DNA from: Pseudobdellovibrionaceae bacterium | Lineage (GTDB): Bacteria > Bdellovibrionota > Bdellovibrionia > Bdellovibrionales > Bdellovibrionaceae | Direction: 5' to 3' | Length of the DNA stretch: 32,217 bases | Assembly: GCA_021731025.1 (NCBI GenBank) | Contig: JAKFYD010000013.1 | Location: 1-32,217 of the forward strand | In this document: positions 14,512-23,255 of the stretch, one piece after another | Layout: each line of letters starts with the position of its first letter | Position numbering within the stretch: position 1 is the first letter of the stretch | The notes under the pieces: generated by a model | The model's database searches: none | What the model saw: the letters and a program-made list of their open reading frames with translations, nothing else | Told to the model about the DNA's origin: nothing | Program-made: the position numbers and the translations under genes

Positions 14512-15264
14512 ATGACTCGGCAAAAAATCATCGGGATTATTCCCGCCCGCAAAGGGGCTGTGCGCTTTCCAAATAAACCACTAGCCCTGATCCAGGGTAA
14601 ACCCATGATCCAGTGGGTGATCGAAGGCTCGTTAAAAGCAAAATCCCTTGATGAGCTTTATGTGGCTACCGATGATAAGGAAATTTTTTCGATCAGTGAA
14701 AAGGCTGGCGCAAAGGCCATCATGACTCCCTCGGAATTAGCTTCGGGAACTGATCGGCTTTACTTTGCGACAAAGAGTTTAAGCTATGATGTGGCCATCA
14801 ATATTCAAGGGGATGAGCCTTTGATTCAGGCTGAAGACATTGATGCTTTAGCAGGCGTTTATCTTCAGGGAGAGAAACCGGAAATGGCGACATTAGCTCA
14901 TCCAATTTCCCAGAGCGACCTGGCTTCGATGAATGCTGTTAAAGTCATCATCAATGCTCGGGGCGAGGCCATTTATTTTAGCCGATTCCCTATTCCTCAC
15001 TCTCGACATGACGCGAAATTATTTCCAGATGGACCTATTTGTCTCAAGCATGTCGGACTTTACGCTTATACTAAAAATTTTTTGAAAAGCTTTTGTGAGG
15101 CCGAGCCAGCCTTGATAGAAAAAGCAGAAGGCTTAGAGCAATTACGGGCTCTGCATTTAGGGGCGCGAATTCGGGTGCTGCAAATAAAAAATCAGACTTG
15201 GGGAATCGACACGCCGGAAGATTTGAATCGGTTAGAAGAGTGGTTAGTAAGGAATAAGAAATGA
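14512..15264 (+). CDS. kdsB: 3-deoxy-manno-octulosonate cytidylyltransferase (CMP-KDO synthetase)
   Basis: Activates KDO with CTP to give CMP-KDO for lipid A-core assembly, in the cytoplasm. The 250-residue sequence is full length for KdsB. The nucleotide-binding start [32 protein letters not shown] is characteristic, followed by [19 protein letters not shown] and the Mg2+/sugar motif [10 protein letters not shown]. Later segments ([25 protein letters not shown], and WGIDTPEDL near the end) are also typical. A GAGAGAGGG stretch lies upstream of the ATG inside engB. Its stop overlaps the pyrG start (ATGA at 15261-15264), which fits the biochemistry because PyrG makes its CTP substrate. Confidence 0.96.
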   Translation: MTRQKIIGIIPARKGAVRFPNKPLALIQGKPMIQWVIEGSLKAKSLDELYVATDDKEIFSISEKAGAKAIMTPSELASGTDRLYFATKSLSYDVAINIQGDEPLIQAEDIDALAGVYLQGEKPEMATLAHPISQSDLASMNAVKVIINARGEAIYFSRFPIPHSRHDAKLFPDGPICLKHVGLYAYTKNFLKSFCEAEPALIEKAEGLEQLRALHLGARIRVLQIKNQTWGIDTPEDLNRLEEWLVRNKK

Positions 15265-17000
15265 AAAAATCAGCACGAAAAATTTCAACACAGAAGTCAG
15301 TAAAACAAGCCATGAAACAAAAATTTATTTTTGTTACCGGCGGAGTTGTTTCTTCAATTGGTAAGGGTCTAACGGCTGCAAGCCTTGGTGCCTTGCTTGA
15401 AGCTCGGGGAATCAACGTCACGATCATGAAGTTCGATCCCTACTTAAATGTCGATCCCGGAACGATGTCACCTTTTCAACACGGTGAAGTTTATGTCACT
15501 GAAGATGGTGCTGAAACTGATTTGGATTTAGGTCACTACGAAAGATTCACTTCGGCAAGGATGACCCGCTCGAACAGCGTTTCGACGGGGCAGATTTACG
15601 ACATGGTGATTGGTCGTGAACGTAAAGGAGATTATCTGGGGGGCACGGTGCAAGTGATTCCCCATATCACCGATGAAATTAAAGCCCGTACGTTCGAAGC
15701 CGCGCAGGGTAGTGAAGTTATTATTGTCGAAATTGGTGGAACTGTTGGGGATATCGAGGGGCAGCCTTTCCTCGAAGCCATCCGTCAGATGCGGAATGAA
15801 GTTGGATTGGAAAATTCAGTCTTAGTTCATGTGACTTACGTCCCCTACATCGCAGCCGCGGGCGAATTGAAGAGCAAACCGACCCAGCATTCCGTTAAAG
15901 AATTGCGCATGATTGGTTTGCAACCTGATTTTCTTGTTTGCCGAAGTGAAAAGTTCATTGATGAATCCTTGAAGAAAAAAATTGCTTTATTTTGTTCGGT
16001 AAAACCCGAACACGTGGTTGGAGCTCAAGACTCGGGAACCATTTACGAGGTTCCTTTAGCACTTCATAAAGAAGGTTTAGATCAGCTGATTGTGGATCGG
16101 CTTGATATTACGGGCGATAATACCGACCTTCGTGGTTGGACGAAAATTGTTAAAACATTGAAGAATCCTGGCCGAAGTTTACGAATTGGCGTTGTGGGTA
16201 AATATGTTGATTTAAAAGAATCTTATAAATCTTTGCATGAAGCTATCGTTCACGGCGGGATTGCCAATGACTGTAAAGTAGAAATTGTTTATGTCGATTC
16301 CGAAAAATTAAATGACAAAGTTATTTCCCAAGCCTTGGGCGAAGTTCACGGGATACTAGTTCCCGGAGGTTTTGGCAGTCGGGGAGTCGAGGGAAAAATC
16401 GCAGCGATCAAATACGCTCGCGAAAAGCAGGTGCCTTTCTTTGGAATTTGTTTTGGAATGCAATTAGCGGCCATTGAATTTGCCCGCAACGTCTGCGGAA
16501 TTAAAGATGCCACCTCGCGAGAGTTTGTCGGTGAGAATGCTCGCGGCAATTTGGTTATTGATTTTATGGTCGAGCAAAGAGCCCAATCCCAGAAAGGCGG
16601 AACAATGCGCCTGGGAGCTTTTGCTTGCGACATTAAACCGGGAACTAAAACTCACCAAATCTACCGTGAAAATCGTATCCAGGAACGTCATCGCCACCGC
16701 TACGAATTCAATAATAAATATAAGGATCTTTTTCAGAAGAAGGGCTTAGTTGCGGCGGGCCTTTGCAAGGAAAGAAATTTAGTTGAGATCATTGAACTGC
16801 CTGATCATCCTTGGTTCATCGGGGTGCAATTTCACCCTGAATTTAAATCGAAGCCTTTGGCTCCGCACCCACTGTTCACCCAGTTTGTGAAAGCTTCATT
16901 GCAACGAAAAAGTGTTTTCGAACCCGCGATGAAAACGAAGGTCATTAAACTTTCTCGTGATTCTGGAAAAAAAGAATCGCGCAAGTCTGCGTTGGTTTAA
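15261..17000 (+). CDS. pyrG: CTP synthase
   Basis: Makes CTP from UTP, ATP and glutamine. The 579-residue protein has the synthetase domain from about residue 18 ([26 protein letters not shown], then [21 protein letters not shown] and the [17 protein letters not shown] motif) and a class I glutaminase domain with GICFGMQLA (nucleophile Cys) and the His-Glu pair in [10 protein letters not shown]. There is a 17-residue basic extension before the usual first Met. I keep the longer start because AAGGA lies seven bases before ATG 15261, while the internal ATG at 15312 has no ribosome-binding site. A short basic tail of about 20 residues follows the glutaminase. It overlaps kdsB by four bases, and kdsD follows 3 bases after its stop. 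Confidence 0.97.
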   Translation: MKKSARKISTQKSVKQAMKQKFIFVTGGVVSSIGKGLTAASLGALLEARGINVTIMKFDPYLNVDPGTMSPFQHGEVYVTEDGAETDLDLGHYERFTSARMTRSNSVSTGQIYDMVIGRERKGDYLGGTVQVIPHITDEIKARTFEAAQGSEVIIVEIGGTVGDIEGQPFLEAIRQMRNEVGLENSVLVHVTYVPYIAAAGELKSKPTQHSVKELRMIGLQPDFLVCRSEKFIDESLKKKIALFCSVKPEHVVGAQDSGTIYEVPLALHKEGLDQLIVDRLDITGDNTDLRGWTKIVKTLKNPGRSLRIGVVGKYVDLKESYKSLHEAIVHGGIANDCKVEIVYVDSEKLNDKVISQALGEVHGILVPGGFGSRGVEGKIAAIKYAREKQVPFFGICFGMQLAAIEFARNVCGIKDATSREFVGENARGNLVIDFMVEQRAQSQKGGTMRLGAFACDIKPGTKTHQIYRENRIQERHRHRYEFNNKYKDLFQKKGLVAAGLCKERNLVEIIELPDHPWFIGVQFHPEFKSKPLAPHPLFTQFVKASLQRKSVFEPAMKTKVIKLSRDSGKKESRKSALV

Positions 17001-17003
17001 AAG

Positions 17004-17987
17004 ATGAGCCAAAGAATTTTAGAACAAGCTCAATTGGTTTTAGATGTTGAAGCCCAAGCGGTTTTGTCACTGAAAAGTAAAATCGGCGATACTTTCATCC
17101 AAGCGGTGAATGTGATTAAAAATTTAAAAGGGAAATTAGTTATTACCGGTATTGGCAAATCAGGACAAATTGCGCGAAAGTTAGCGAGCACTTTTTCTTC
17201 AACGGGAACTCCAGCTGTGTACTTGCATCCCTCGGAAAGCGCGCACGGTGATTTGGGAATCCTTGGCGTTGATGATGTGGTTCTTGCCATTTCCTACGGC
17301 GGAGAAGCCTCAGAGTTATTACATATTATTAGTTTTTCGGCTCGACGGAATATTCCGTTGATTGCCATCACTGGAAATTTAAAGAGCTCATTGGCAAAAG
17401 CGACATCAATGGTCTTGGATGTGAATGTTCCGAAAGAAGCTTGCCCTTTGGGTTTAGCACCAACAGCAAGCACAACAGCAACATTGGCCATGGGCGACGC
17501 TTTAGCGATGACGGTGTCGGGGGAAAAAGGTTTCAGCACTGAAGATTTTGCAGAATTCCATCCCGGAGGAAGTTTGGGCTTTCGCTTGCTCACGCGAGTG
17601 AAAGACATCATGCACACTGGGGAGGCCATGCCGTTGGTTAAGCCATCAACTCCAGTGAAAGAAGTGTTTTCGATCATGACCCACAAAGATGTGCGGGGTT
17701 CTGCTGGGGTCATTAATGACAATGGTGAATTGGTTGGGGTCATCACTGATGGTGATATTCGTCGTCGCTTGGAAAAAAATCTGAATCCTTTGGAAGGTGC
17801 AGCTCAAGATTTAATGAACGCTCATCCACGCACCATCGATTGCAATGAACTGGCCGAGAAAGCTCTTTTCATGATGGAACAATTTCGAATTCAAATGTTG
17901 TTTGTCTTAGACAAATCAGCAGACGTGCCGAAAAGGCCCGTCGGAATTTTGATCTTCCAGGACCTTATCAAAGCACGAGTGAAGTAG
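17004..17987 (+). CDS. kdsD: Arabinose-5-phosphate isomerase (KpsF/GutQ family)
   Basis: First step of KDO synthesis: ribulose 5-phosphate to arabinose 5-phosphate. The 327-residue protein has an N-terminal SIS domain (TGIGKSGQIARKLASTFSSTGTPAVYLHPSES, AHGDLGIL, and SYGGEASELL) and two C-terminal CBS domains (from about residue 205: VKDIMHTGEAMPLV; and DLMNAHPRTIDCNELAEKAL), the full architecture and length of KdsD. It follows pyrG after 3 bases with no clear Shine-Dalgarno sequence, so translation is probably coupled. In many Gram-negative bacteria kdsC comes next. Here it is 4.7 kb away, beyond an oppositely oriented four-gene cassette. Its stop is 2 bases from the convergent lipoprotein gene. 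Confidence 0.95.
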   Translation: MSQRILEQAQLVLDVEAQAVLSLKSKIGDTFIQAVNVIKNLKGKLVITGIGKSGQIARKLASTFSSTGTPAVYLHPSESAHGDLGILGVDDVVLAISYGGEASELLHIISFSARRNIPLIAITGNLKSSLAKATSMVLDVNVPKEACPLGLAPTASTTATLAMGDALAMTVSGEKGFSTEDFAEFHPGGSLGFRLLTRVKDIMHTGEAMPLVKPSTPVKEVFSIMTHKDVRGSAGVINDNGELVGVITDGDIRRRLEKNLNPLEGAAQDLMNAHPRTIDCNELAEKALFMMEQFRIQMLFVLDKSADVPKRPVGILIFQDLIKARVK

Positions 17988-17989
17988 GC

Positions 17990-19012
17990 TTATTTAGACC
18001 AGTTGGTTTTTTTAGCTTTGTCAGTCATATCGGTAAAAGTGAATTTAACACCTTCACCCAAAAGCGCACTCGTAAAAGTGCAGTCAAAATTATAATCTTT
18101 ATCTAGGAAATAAAACTTTTTGCACGACAGAGTAACAGTATTTTGTGTCGGCGAGGTCATCGCTTGTAAGGTAGTACTTCCAGTTAAGCTCCCGCTCACA
18201 TCATTCCAAATAATAATAGGAAAGCTGACCATCAGGACTCCTACTGCATTCATACTGGCGATTAAATGAATCTCTCTGTGAGGTTTTAGGATAAATAGCA
18301 CTTCGTCATATCGAGTGCGTACAGGTTGTTGCACATTCAAACGTACTGATAAATTTTCTAATTCTCTTGTTCTTGGATTTCGAGCAAGGCCGGTGCCTGT
18401 GTATATTTTTTGTATAGGATCACGCTCTGAAATAACGTCAGGTTTTCGATTCATTGCAAGGTCTTCTAGAGAACTATTGTCTTGATTCAGAGTAAATCTT
18501 CCGCCCTCATATATACCACTGGCGCTTGCCGCGTACATTCTTCCTTCGAGGATTCCGCCAGCAATATTGCCTTCAATCATAATTATTTCTTTAGCTTCTC
18601 TTCCGAGCTCATTGGTAAAAGGAATTTCAATTTCCGTATGAAAGTGACCAGTATTAGGTTCGTAAACGCTGATGTTTGGTGTTTCTCCAATCGAAGCTGC
18701 ATAAGTGCCGTAATATTTAACGTTGGCTAAAAGAATAGGTTGGGCTGAAGCCCGTGACCCATCGTTGTTGTTTACCGTTTGTGTAGTTGCAATCAAAGAA
18801 ATTGTTACTGCACCAAGGTTAGTTTTCTCTTGTCCAGGTCTATTAGAAGTTAAATACCCTGAGTAAGAGCCTTCGATAGCTTTATACTCAGCTAAGTCAG
18901 TTTGAAGTTTTTCGTTTTTGTAATCATCCAGATCTTTGTCTTTGCTGCAAGAACTGATGATGAGCAATCCGCCAAACAATAGAACAAATAAATTTAAAAG
19001 TCTGTAGTTCAT
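17990..19012 (-). CDS. Lipoprotein of unknown function, last gene of the TolC cassette
   Basis: A 340-residue protein I do not recognise. The start is ATG 19012, with GAGGGG six bases upstream; the frame continues a few codons further without support. The signal MNYRLLNLFVLLFGGLLIISSC gives a canonical lipobox with Cys22. The mature part alternates short beta segments with polar loops (YSGYLTSNRPGQ, VTISLIATTQTV, NISVYEPNTGHFHTEIEI) and has a possible disulfide pair near the end (LSCKKFYF and FDCTFTS). The overall look is of a beta-rich envelope protein, perhaps peripheral to an outer-membrane complex. It is the fourth gene of a minus-strand series with two TolC-type proteins and a barrel-like protein, with an 11-base gap to the previous stop. 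Confidence 0.7.
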   Translation of the reverse strand: MNYRLLNLFVLLFGGLLIISSCSKDKDLDDYKNEKLQTDLAEYKAIEGSYSGYLTSNRPGQEKTNLGAVTISLIATTQTVNNNDGSRASAQPILLANVKYYGTYAASIGETPNISVYEPNTGHFHTEIEIPFTNELGREAKEIIMIEGNIAGGILEGRMYAASASGIYEGGRFTLNQDNSSLEDLAMNRKPDVISERDPIQKIYTGTGLARNPRTRELENLSVRLNVQQPVRTRYDEVLFILKPHREIHLIASMNAVGVLMVSFPIIIWNDVSGSLTGSTTLQAMTSPTQNTVTLSCKKFYFLDKDYNFDCTFTSALLGEGVKFTFTDMTDKAKKTNWSK

Positions 19013-19022
19013 AAAATTCCCC

Positions 19023-19733
19023 TCAGTTCCAGCCAATTCGCGTACCTAAAGCTATTCCAGTTCCGCTTATGGATGCCCCATTTAGATTTTGCGTTTTTTC
19101 AATTGATACGTTTATAGCCATTTCATCGACACCTAGCCACTGGTTCAACGGCCACACATTGATGAGCGCGCCAGCAGAAAAATAAAGAGGCCATTCGACA
19201 GCGTTAATACCACCATTAAATTCCGATTTTTGGCTTTGAATCCAGGTCGGTTGAATTGCCAAATTCGCATAGGGTCGTAAGGTTGAAAGATACTCGCGGT
19301 TTGTTTTCCATTCTGAGCCAATGAGAGCTTGGTATAAATTGGTTTTTTGGCTGACAGCATAGTTACTTGATTCAATAGTAAGTTGCCCTTCTCGTTCAAG
19401 TTGTAAATATGAAAACCCCAATTTTGTCGAAAGTCGACCAATGCTTGTATCGGCTCCAGCTGAAATGTAATTAAATGTCAGCTTGGGAGTGCTTGATTTT
19501 GAAAATTCAGTCGTCATTGGCAACCGGCTCTCTTGTTGGAGTTGATCAGGTTTCCAGCTGGAAAATTCAAAGCCAATGAAATGGGGAGCGATTGTTTTTT
19601 TAGGGTCTATTGTAGGTAGACTCAATTCCCCTTGTGGAATTTCAAAAGTAATATCTTCAGATTTGCGAGGGACCTCTGCTAGGGCTGAATTTAAAATAAA
19701 AAAAGAAATGAAGATAAAAATTATATGTCTCAT
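19023..19733 (-). CDS. Probable outer-membrane beta-barrel protein of unknown function
   Basis: A 236-residue exported protein. Signal peptide MRHIIFIFISFFILNSALA with likely cleavage after residue 19. The mature sequence from about residue 60 shows alternating hydrophobic and polar residues in strands of 9-11 (LSTKLGFSYLQLEREGQLTI, LRPYANLAIQPTWIQ, WPLYFSAGALINVWP, GTGIALGTRIGWN), the pattern of a small barrel. The last residue is Asn, although the final strand is otherwise typical. No family is recognisable. It starts inside the stop of the upstream TolC-type gene (4-base overlap, 19730-19733) and is followed 11 bases later by the lipoprotein gene, so all three are coupled. Confidence 0.65.
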   Translation of the reverse strand: MRHIIFIFISFFILNSALAEVPRKSEDITFEIPQGELSLPTIDPKKTIAPHFIGFEFSSWKPDQLQQESRLPMTTEFSKSSTPKLTFNYISAGADTSIGRLSTKLGFSYLQLEREGQLTIESSNYAVSQKTNLYQALIGSEWKTNREYLSTLRPYANLAIQPTWIQSQKSEFNGGINAVEWPLYFSAGALINVWPLNQWLGVDEMAINVSIEKTQNLNGASISGTGIALGTRIGWN

Positions 19734-21055
19734 TGTTTATCACTTTCCAAGATGGCCGTTAGTTTATTTAAATCTTGCCCTGAAGAAATGAAGTAATTTG
19801 TTACGGCTTGGATGTAATTGTATTTTTCATCGTTTAATGTTTGTTCAGCTTGGGCATAGGCTTGCTGGACAGTTAAAAGCTGAAGCAAATCAATAGTCGC
19901 GTAACGATAATTTTTCTTTGCTTCTTCGTTAGAAGAAGTCGCTAATTTTAGCGCCTCATCGCCAGAGAGAATTGAATTGTGTGCAGTCTCTAAATTTTTT
20001 CGCCCACTGATTTGCTGAAAATTGAAGTTGCTAATACTGTTCTTTTGCAAAAACTCCAACTGCAATCGTTGAGATGAGTACTGACTTTGCTCATACATTG
20101 ACGAGAAGCCTGAGAATAGAGGAATAGTCAACTGCAGGCCAAGATACCAGCTGTTTGAAAGAGGATTATAGAGTTCTTCTTTTTTATAATTTGCAAAATT
20201 ATAGCTGCCAATCAGTGAGAGCGACGGAAGATGTTTCCCCAGAGCAACTTGCTTCTTATCACCAATTTGCGAAAGCTCTAGCTCAATTCTTTCTAGCTCG
20301 GGAATTTTATACTCTTTGAGATTAATTGCTCGGTCTATCTCGGTAATGCCGGGTATTGCGAGGTCTGATTTAATTCTAAAGCTTTGCTCTATATTTTCTC
20401 CCATAAGAAAAGCTAAATTTGCTGCGGCAATTTGCTGCTGATTTTTTGCAGCGGCGATTTTTGCCTCCTGGAGGGCGAGCTGGGTTCGGATTTGCAAGAC
20501 ATCTAATCTTCGTCCACGTCCAATGCGCATGTGTTGTTCAGCTACTTTTTGTGATTCTTTAACAAGGCGTTGTTGATACATTAATGTTTCAACGCTGCGG
20601 GTGCTAAAAACAATTCGATAATAACTGAGTATTACGGCCTTGATTAAATCTCGCTCAGTGATTTCAGAATCTAATTTTCCAACCTCCATGTCTTTTTTGA
20701 CTGAATTAATAGCGGAAAAAGTTCCAACCCTGAACAGAGGCTGAATAAGTTTAACTTCTGTAGAGTAAGTGTTGTAACTGTGTCCATCCATAACAGCAGT
20801 GCCATTGGCAACAGAATCTTTTTTTTGTAAAGCTGAAACAGTAGCTTCAACATTTGGATACAAGCTTCCTCTGACTGTTGAAGTTGTAAGGTCTAATTGA
20901 TGGATTTTTTCCCGAGCAGCTTTTAAAGAAGGATTATTTGCTAATACAGTATCGATTGCAGATTTCAATGTCATTAACTTTTGCGGTGAAGGCTTTTGGG
21001 CTTCAACTTGAAAAGTGAGAAGTATAAGTAGAGTTAAAATATATAAGTGTTTCAT
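19730..21055 (-). CDS. TolC-family outer-membrane channel protein
   Basis: A 441-residue protein with signal peptide MKHLYILTLLILLTFQVEA and the double helical-hairpin layout of outer-membrane efflux proteins. The first half opens with LKSAIDTVLANNPSLKAAREKIHQLDL and GSLYPNVEATVSAL; the second repeats the pattern with LELSQIGDKKQVALGKHLPSLSLIGSYNF, then a long coiled helix and a late segment ATIDLLQLLTVQQAYAQAEQTLNDEKYNY that is typical of the family. TolC proteins trimerise to form the outer-membrane exit duct for RND, ABC or MFS pumps. No membrane-fusion or pump gene is nearby. It lies 5 bases after a second TolC-type gene, and it overlaps the downstream gene by four bases. Confidence 0.9.
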   Translation of the reverse strand: MKHLYILTLLILLTFQVEAQKPSPQKLMTLKSAIDTVLANNPSLKAAREKIHQLDLTTSTVRGSLYPNVEATVSALQKKDSVANGTAVMDGHSYNTYSTEVKLIQPLFRVGTFSAINSVKKDMEVGKLDSEITERDLIKAVILSYYRIVFSTRSVETLMYQQRLVKESQKVAEQHMRIGRGRRLDVLQIRTQLALQEAKIAAAKNQQQIAAANLAFLMGENIEQSFRIKSDLAIPGITEIDRAINLKEYKIPELERIELELSQIGDKKQVALGKHLPSLSLIGSYNFANYKKEELYNPLSNSWYLGLQLTIPLFSGFSSMYEQSQYSSQRLQLEFLQKNSISNFNFQQISGRKNLETAHNSILSGDEALKLATSSNEEAKKNYRYATIDLLQLLTVQQAYAQAEQTLNDEKYNYIQAVTNYFISSGQDLNKLTAILESDKQ

Positions 21056-21060
21056 AAAAT

Positions 21061-22455
21061 TTACTTCTTACCGTTTGGTCCTTTACACTGTTGATCAACT
21101 GTTTTCTGAGCTTGTTGGCTACTAAAGAAGTTTTTAATTTCTTTCCAAACACTGTTTTTAACTTGTTTAGCCTGACAGGGTTGAATTTTTTGGAATTCAT
21201 CCATAAGAACCGCGCGGTGTAAATTTATACGCAAGTTATTCAGGTCCATTTGACTGCGCACGCGGGCCGTGGATGCTTGAACTACGGCGTTTTGCGTATC
21301 AAGAATATGCAGTAGATCTGTTAAGCCCAAAGCGTAATTTGAAGTCTGTTGTTCCAGAACTTTCTTTAGGCCTTCTTCCGCTTCAGTGGCTTGAGCCAAC
21401 TGTAGCTTTGCATGGGTGATCATTCCTAAACTTGATTCGATAATTTGCGTTTGTTCAGTTTGAATTTCTCTGCGTCTTAACTCGAGTCGGTCAGTGATCA
21501 AGTTCGTTAATGCCAATGCCGGAAAATAACTGAAACTAAAATTAAATTGAGCTTCTGCTCTCATGTTCTTAAAAGCGATAGAATTGTTCTCATTCGCACC
21601 AACACTCAATGCGCCGTTACTGATAAACGCAAAAGCTTTGCTCCACTTACCGGCTTTGCTGGCAGTTATCAAATTTCCGATTTGACTAAATTCAGGAGAA
21701 ACCTGGAGTGCGTAGTCGAGAGTTTCGCGAGGAGTTTTTTCTTCAAAGGGGGAGGGGGGCACCGTGAAGTCTTTAAACTCAATCGAGTCTTCAAGACGCA
21801 AAGCTAGCATTTGACGAATTAATGGGGTTTCCTTTGCTAGCAATTTATCCATTTCAGAAACTTGAGAACCAGCTAACTTTGTTTCAGCCATAGATTGTTC
21901 GTAGTCTGTTTCGCTGATTATACCCAAGAGCCATCGTGTTCGATTAATCTCCTGAATCTTCAATAAATTTTGGTACTGCTGATTAAGAACTTCTCGCAGC
22001 TCTCGATCCCCCTTAATGGTTACAAGAAGAGTGTAGGCAGAAGCGTAGAGATTTAACTCTAAGAGGTAATAAGAAAATTTTTCGGCTTCAAAGATGTATT
22101 TGCTTTCTTCATAATTAAACCAGTTGCTTGGCACTAAGAATGGCAAAAGGAAAGAAACTGTGCTTATAAAAAAACCGCTGCCGGCTTCATTGAGGGCCAC
22201 TCCTAAGTTCAGTGACGGCAAGAGTTGAGTGCGAGCGTAATTGATTCCCTGTTTAGCTTGATAAACGTCGTTCAGAGCTTGCATGATCGCAAGATTATTG
22301 CCTAGCAAATGCTGTCTTAAATTTTCTGGTGTAAGTACCAAGACTTTTGGCGGTGGCGGAGGTGGTGCTGACTTTTTCGAAGGAGCTTTTGTCGGAGCCG
22401 CGATAAGGTTTAAAGAAAAGCAAAATAACGTCAGAAACCCAATGTATTTTTTCAT
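21061..22455 (-). CDS. Second TolC-like outer-membrane protein, proline-rich N terminus
   Basis: A 464-residue protein, first gene of the minus cassette. After the signal peptide (MKKYIGFLTLFCFSLNLIAA) comes a short basic and proline stretch with six consecutive Pro (about residues 31-36), then a TolC-type helical protein: LTPENLRQHLLGNNLAIMQALNDVYQAKQGINYARTQLLPSLNLGVAL, two long helical hairpins, and LQQTSNYALGLTDLLHILDTQNAVVQA-like closing helices. It is more divergent than its neighbour, and a hydrophobic insertion (GFFISTVSFLLPFLVP) sits in the first half. The C terminus has two Cys (PCQAK and QQCKG). AAGGG lies eight bases before the start. A different partner or a mixed trimer with the neighbouring TolC protein is possible. 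Confidence 0.85.
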   Translation of the reverse strand: MKKYIGFLTLFCFSLNLIAAPTKAPSKKSAPPPPPPKVLVLTPENLRQHLLGNNLAIMQALNDVYQAKQGINYARTQLLPSLNLGVALNEAGSGFFISTVSFLLPFLVPSNWFNYEESKYIFEAEKFSYYLLELNLYASAYTLLVTIKGDRELREVLNQQYQNLLKIQEINRTRWLLGIISETDYEQSMAETKLAGSQVSEMDKLLAKETPLIRQMLALRLEDSIEFKDFTVPPSPFEEKTPRETLDYALQVSPEFSQIGNLITASKAGKWSKAFAFISNGALSVGANENNSIAFKNMRAEAQFNFSFSYFPALALTNLITDRLELRRREIQTEQTQIIESSLGMITHAKLQLAQATEAEEGLKKVLEQQTSNYALGLTDLLHILDTQNAVVQASTARVRSQMDLNNLRINLHRAVLMDEFQKIQPCQAKQVKNSVWKEIKNFFSSQQAQKTVDQQCKGPNGKK

Positions 22456-22505
22456 TCAACTTACCCTTAATTTGTATGTGTCATATCTACTCCAAGCCTC
22501 TCGAG

Positions 22506-22563
22506 AAATCTAAGATTTAGTGCGATTTTTTTGCTCACGATAGATGAATTGTTTTAAATTCAT
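22506..22563. promoter_or_regulatory. Two palindromes in the region between the TolC cassette and kdsC
   Basis: AAATCT-A-AGATTT (22506-22518) is a perfect 13-base palindrome, and ATGAATT (22544-22550) with AATTCAT (22557-22563) is a 7-base inverted repeat with a GTTTTA spacer. They lie 50-110 bases before the first TolC-type start (22455), where an operator for the minus cassette would be expected. No convincing -35/-10 pair was found, and the rest of the 284-base gap up to kdsC (22456-22739) shows nothing else I can name. Confidence 0.35.
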
Positions 22564-22739
22564 TAACGCTGTGCGACGCAAGTCACGGATCACAAGTAAA
22601 CCCTGAAATTTCTTCCTGTTTTATAATTCAAAAAAAGAAACATGACTTAAGACCAGATCCTAAGCCGAACCCTAATTAAGCATAGTCCTTTGTCTTGCCC
22701 TTGCTTGCCGATGACATTTTTATTTTCCACAATGATTCA

Positions 22740-23255
22740 GTGACATTAGATATACAAAGATTAAAGAACGTAAAGATGCTGGTGCTTGACGTTGATGGCG
22801 TGCTCACGGACTGCCGTTTATGGATGGACTCCAATGGTGAATGGAAAAGAATTTATTCCGTTCGCGATGGCGTTGGTATCAAAAGACTCCTCGAGCACGG
22901 ATACAAATTGGCTGTCATTACGGGTGCCACAGCAACAGACGTGCGTGCCCGAGTGAAGATGTTAGGGATTAACTTTCTCTATGAAGGTGCCCAAGATAAA
23001 ATCCCACCTTTTCAGCAGTTACAAAAAGACTCTGGGTTTGCTCCTCACGAAATGGCCTACATTGGGGATGATATCTTCGACATTCCACTGATTGAATCAG
23101 TCGCCCTGGGAGTCACTGTTCCTGAAGCCGTTGATGAAGTTAAACAAGTTGCTCACTACATCACGGCACGACCAGGTGGTAACGGAGCGGTACGGGAAAT
23201 CTGCGATTACATTTTTAAATTCGGCGCGCACTCGGGAAGGAATTCGGGGTCATGA
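22740..23255 (+). CDS. kdsC: 3-deoxy-D-manno-octulosonate 8-phosphate phosphatase
   Basis: HAD-superfamily phosphatase that converts KDO 8-phosphate to KDO. The catalytic motif LVLDVDGVLTD (Asp17 and Asp19 in this numbering) is followed by the KdsC-specific YSVRDGVGIKRLL, VITGATATDVRARVKMLGI, and the IGDDIFDIPLI and PGGNGAVREICDYI segments, all characteristic of the tetrameric KdsC group, which has no cap domain. I chose GTG 22740, which gives about 171 residues; a TTG at 22695 is also in frame. Neither has a good ribosome-binding site. The stop overlaps the first Glt-like gene (ATGA at 23252-23255). kdsC is separated from its pathway partners kdsB and kdsD by the TolC cassette. Confidence 0.92.
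   Translation: MTLDIQRLKNVKMLVLDVDGVLTDCRLWMDSNGEWKRIYSVRDGVGIKRLLEHGYKLAVITGATATDVRARVKMLGINFLYEGAQDKIPPFQQLQKDSGFAPHEMAYIGDDIFDIPLIESVALGVTVPEAVDEVKQVAHYITARPGGNGAVREICDYIFKFGAHSGRNSGS

Noticed and set aside
17294-17746. 150-codon open frame on the minus strand inside kdsD
   Set aside because: It lies entirely antisense to a well-conserved enzyme, has no ribosome-binding site, and its product has no plausible domain.
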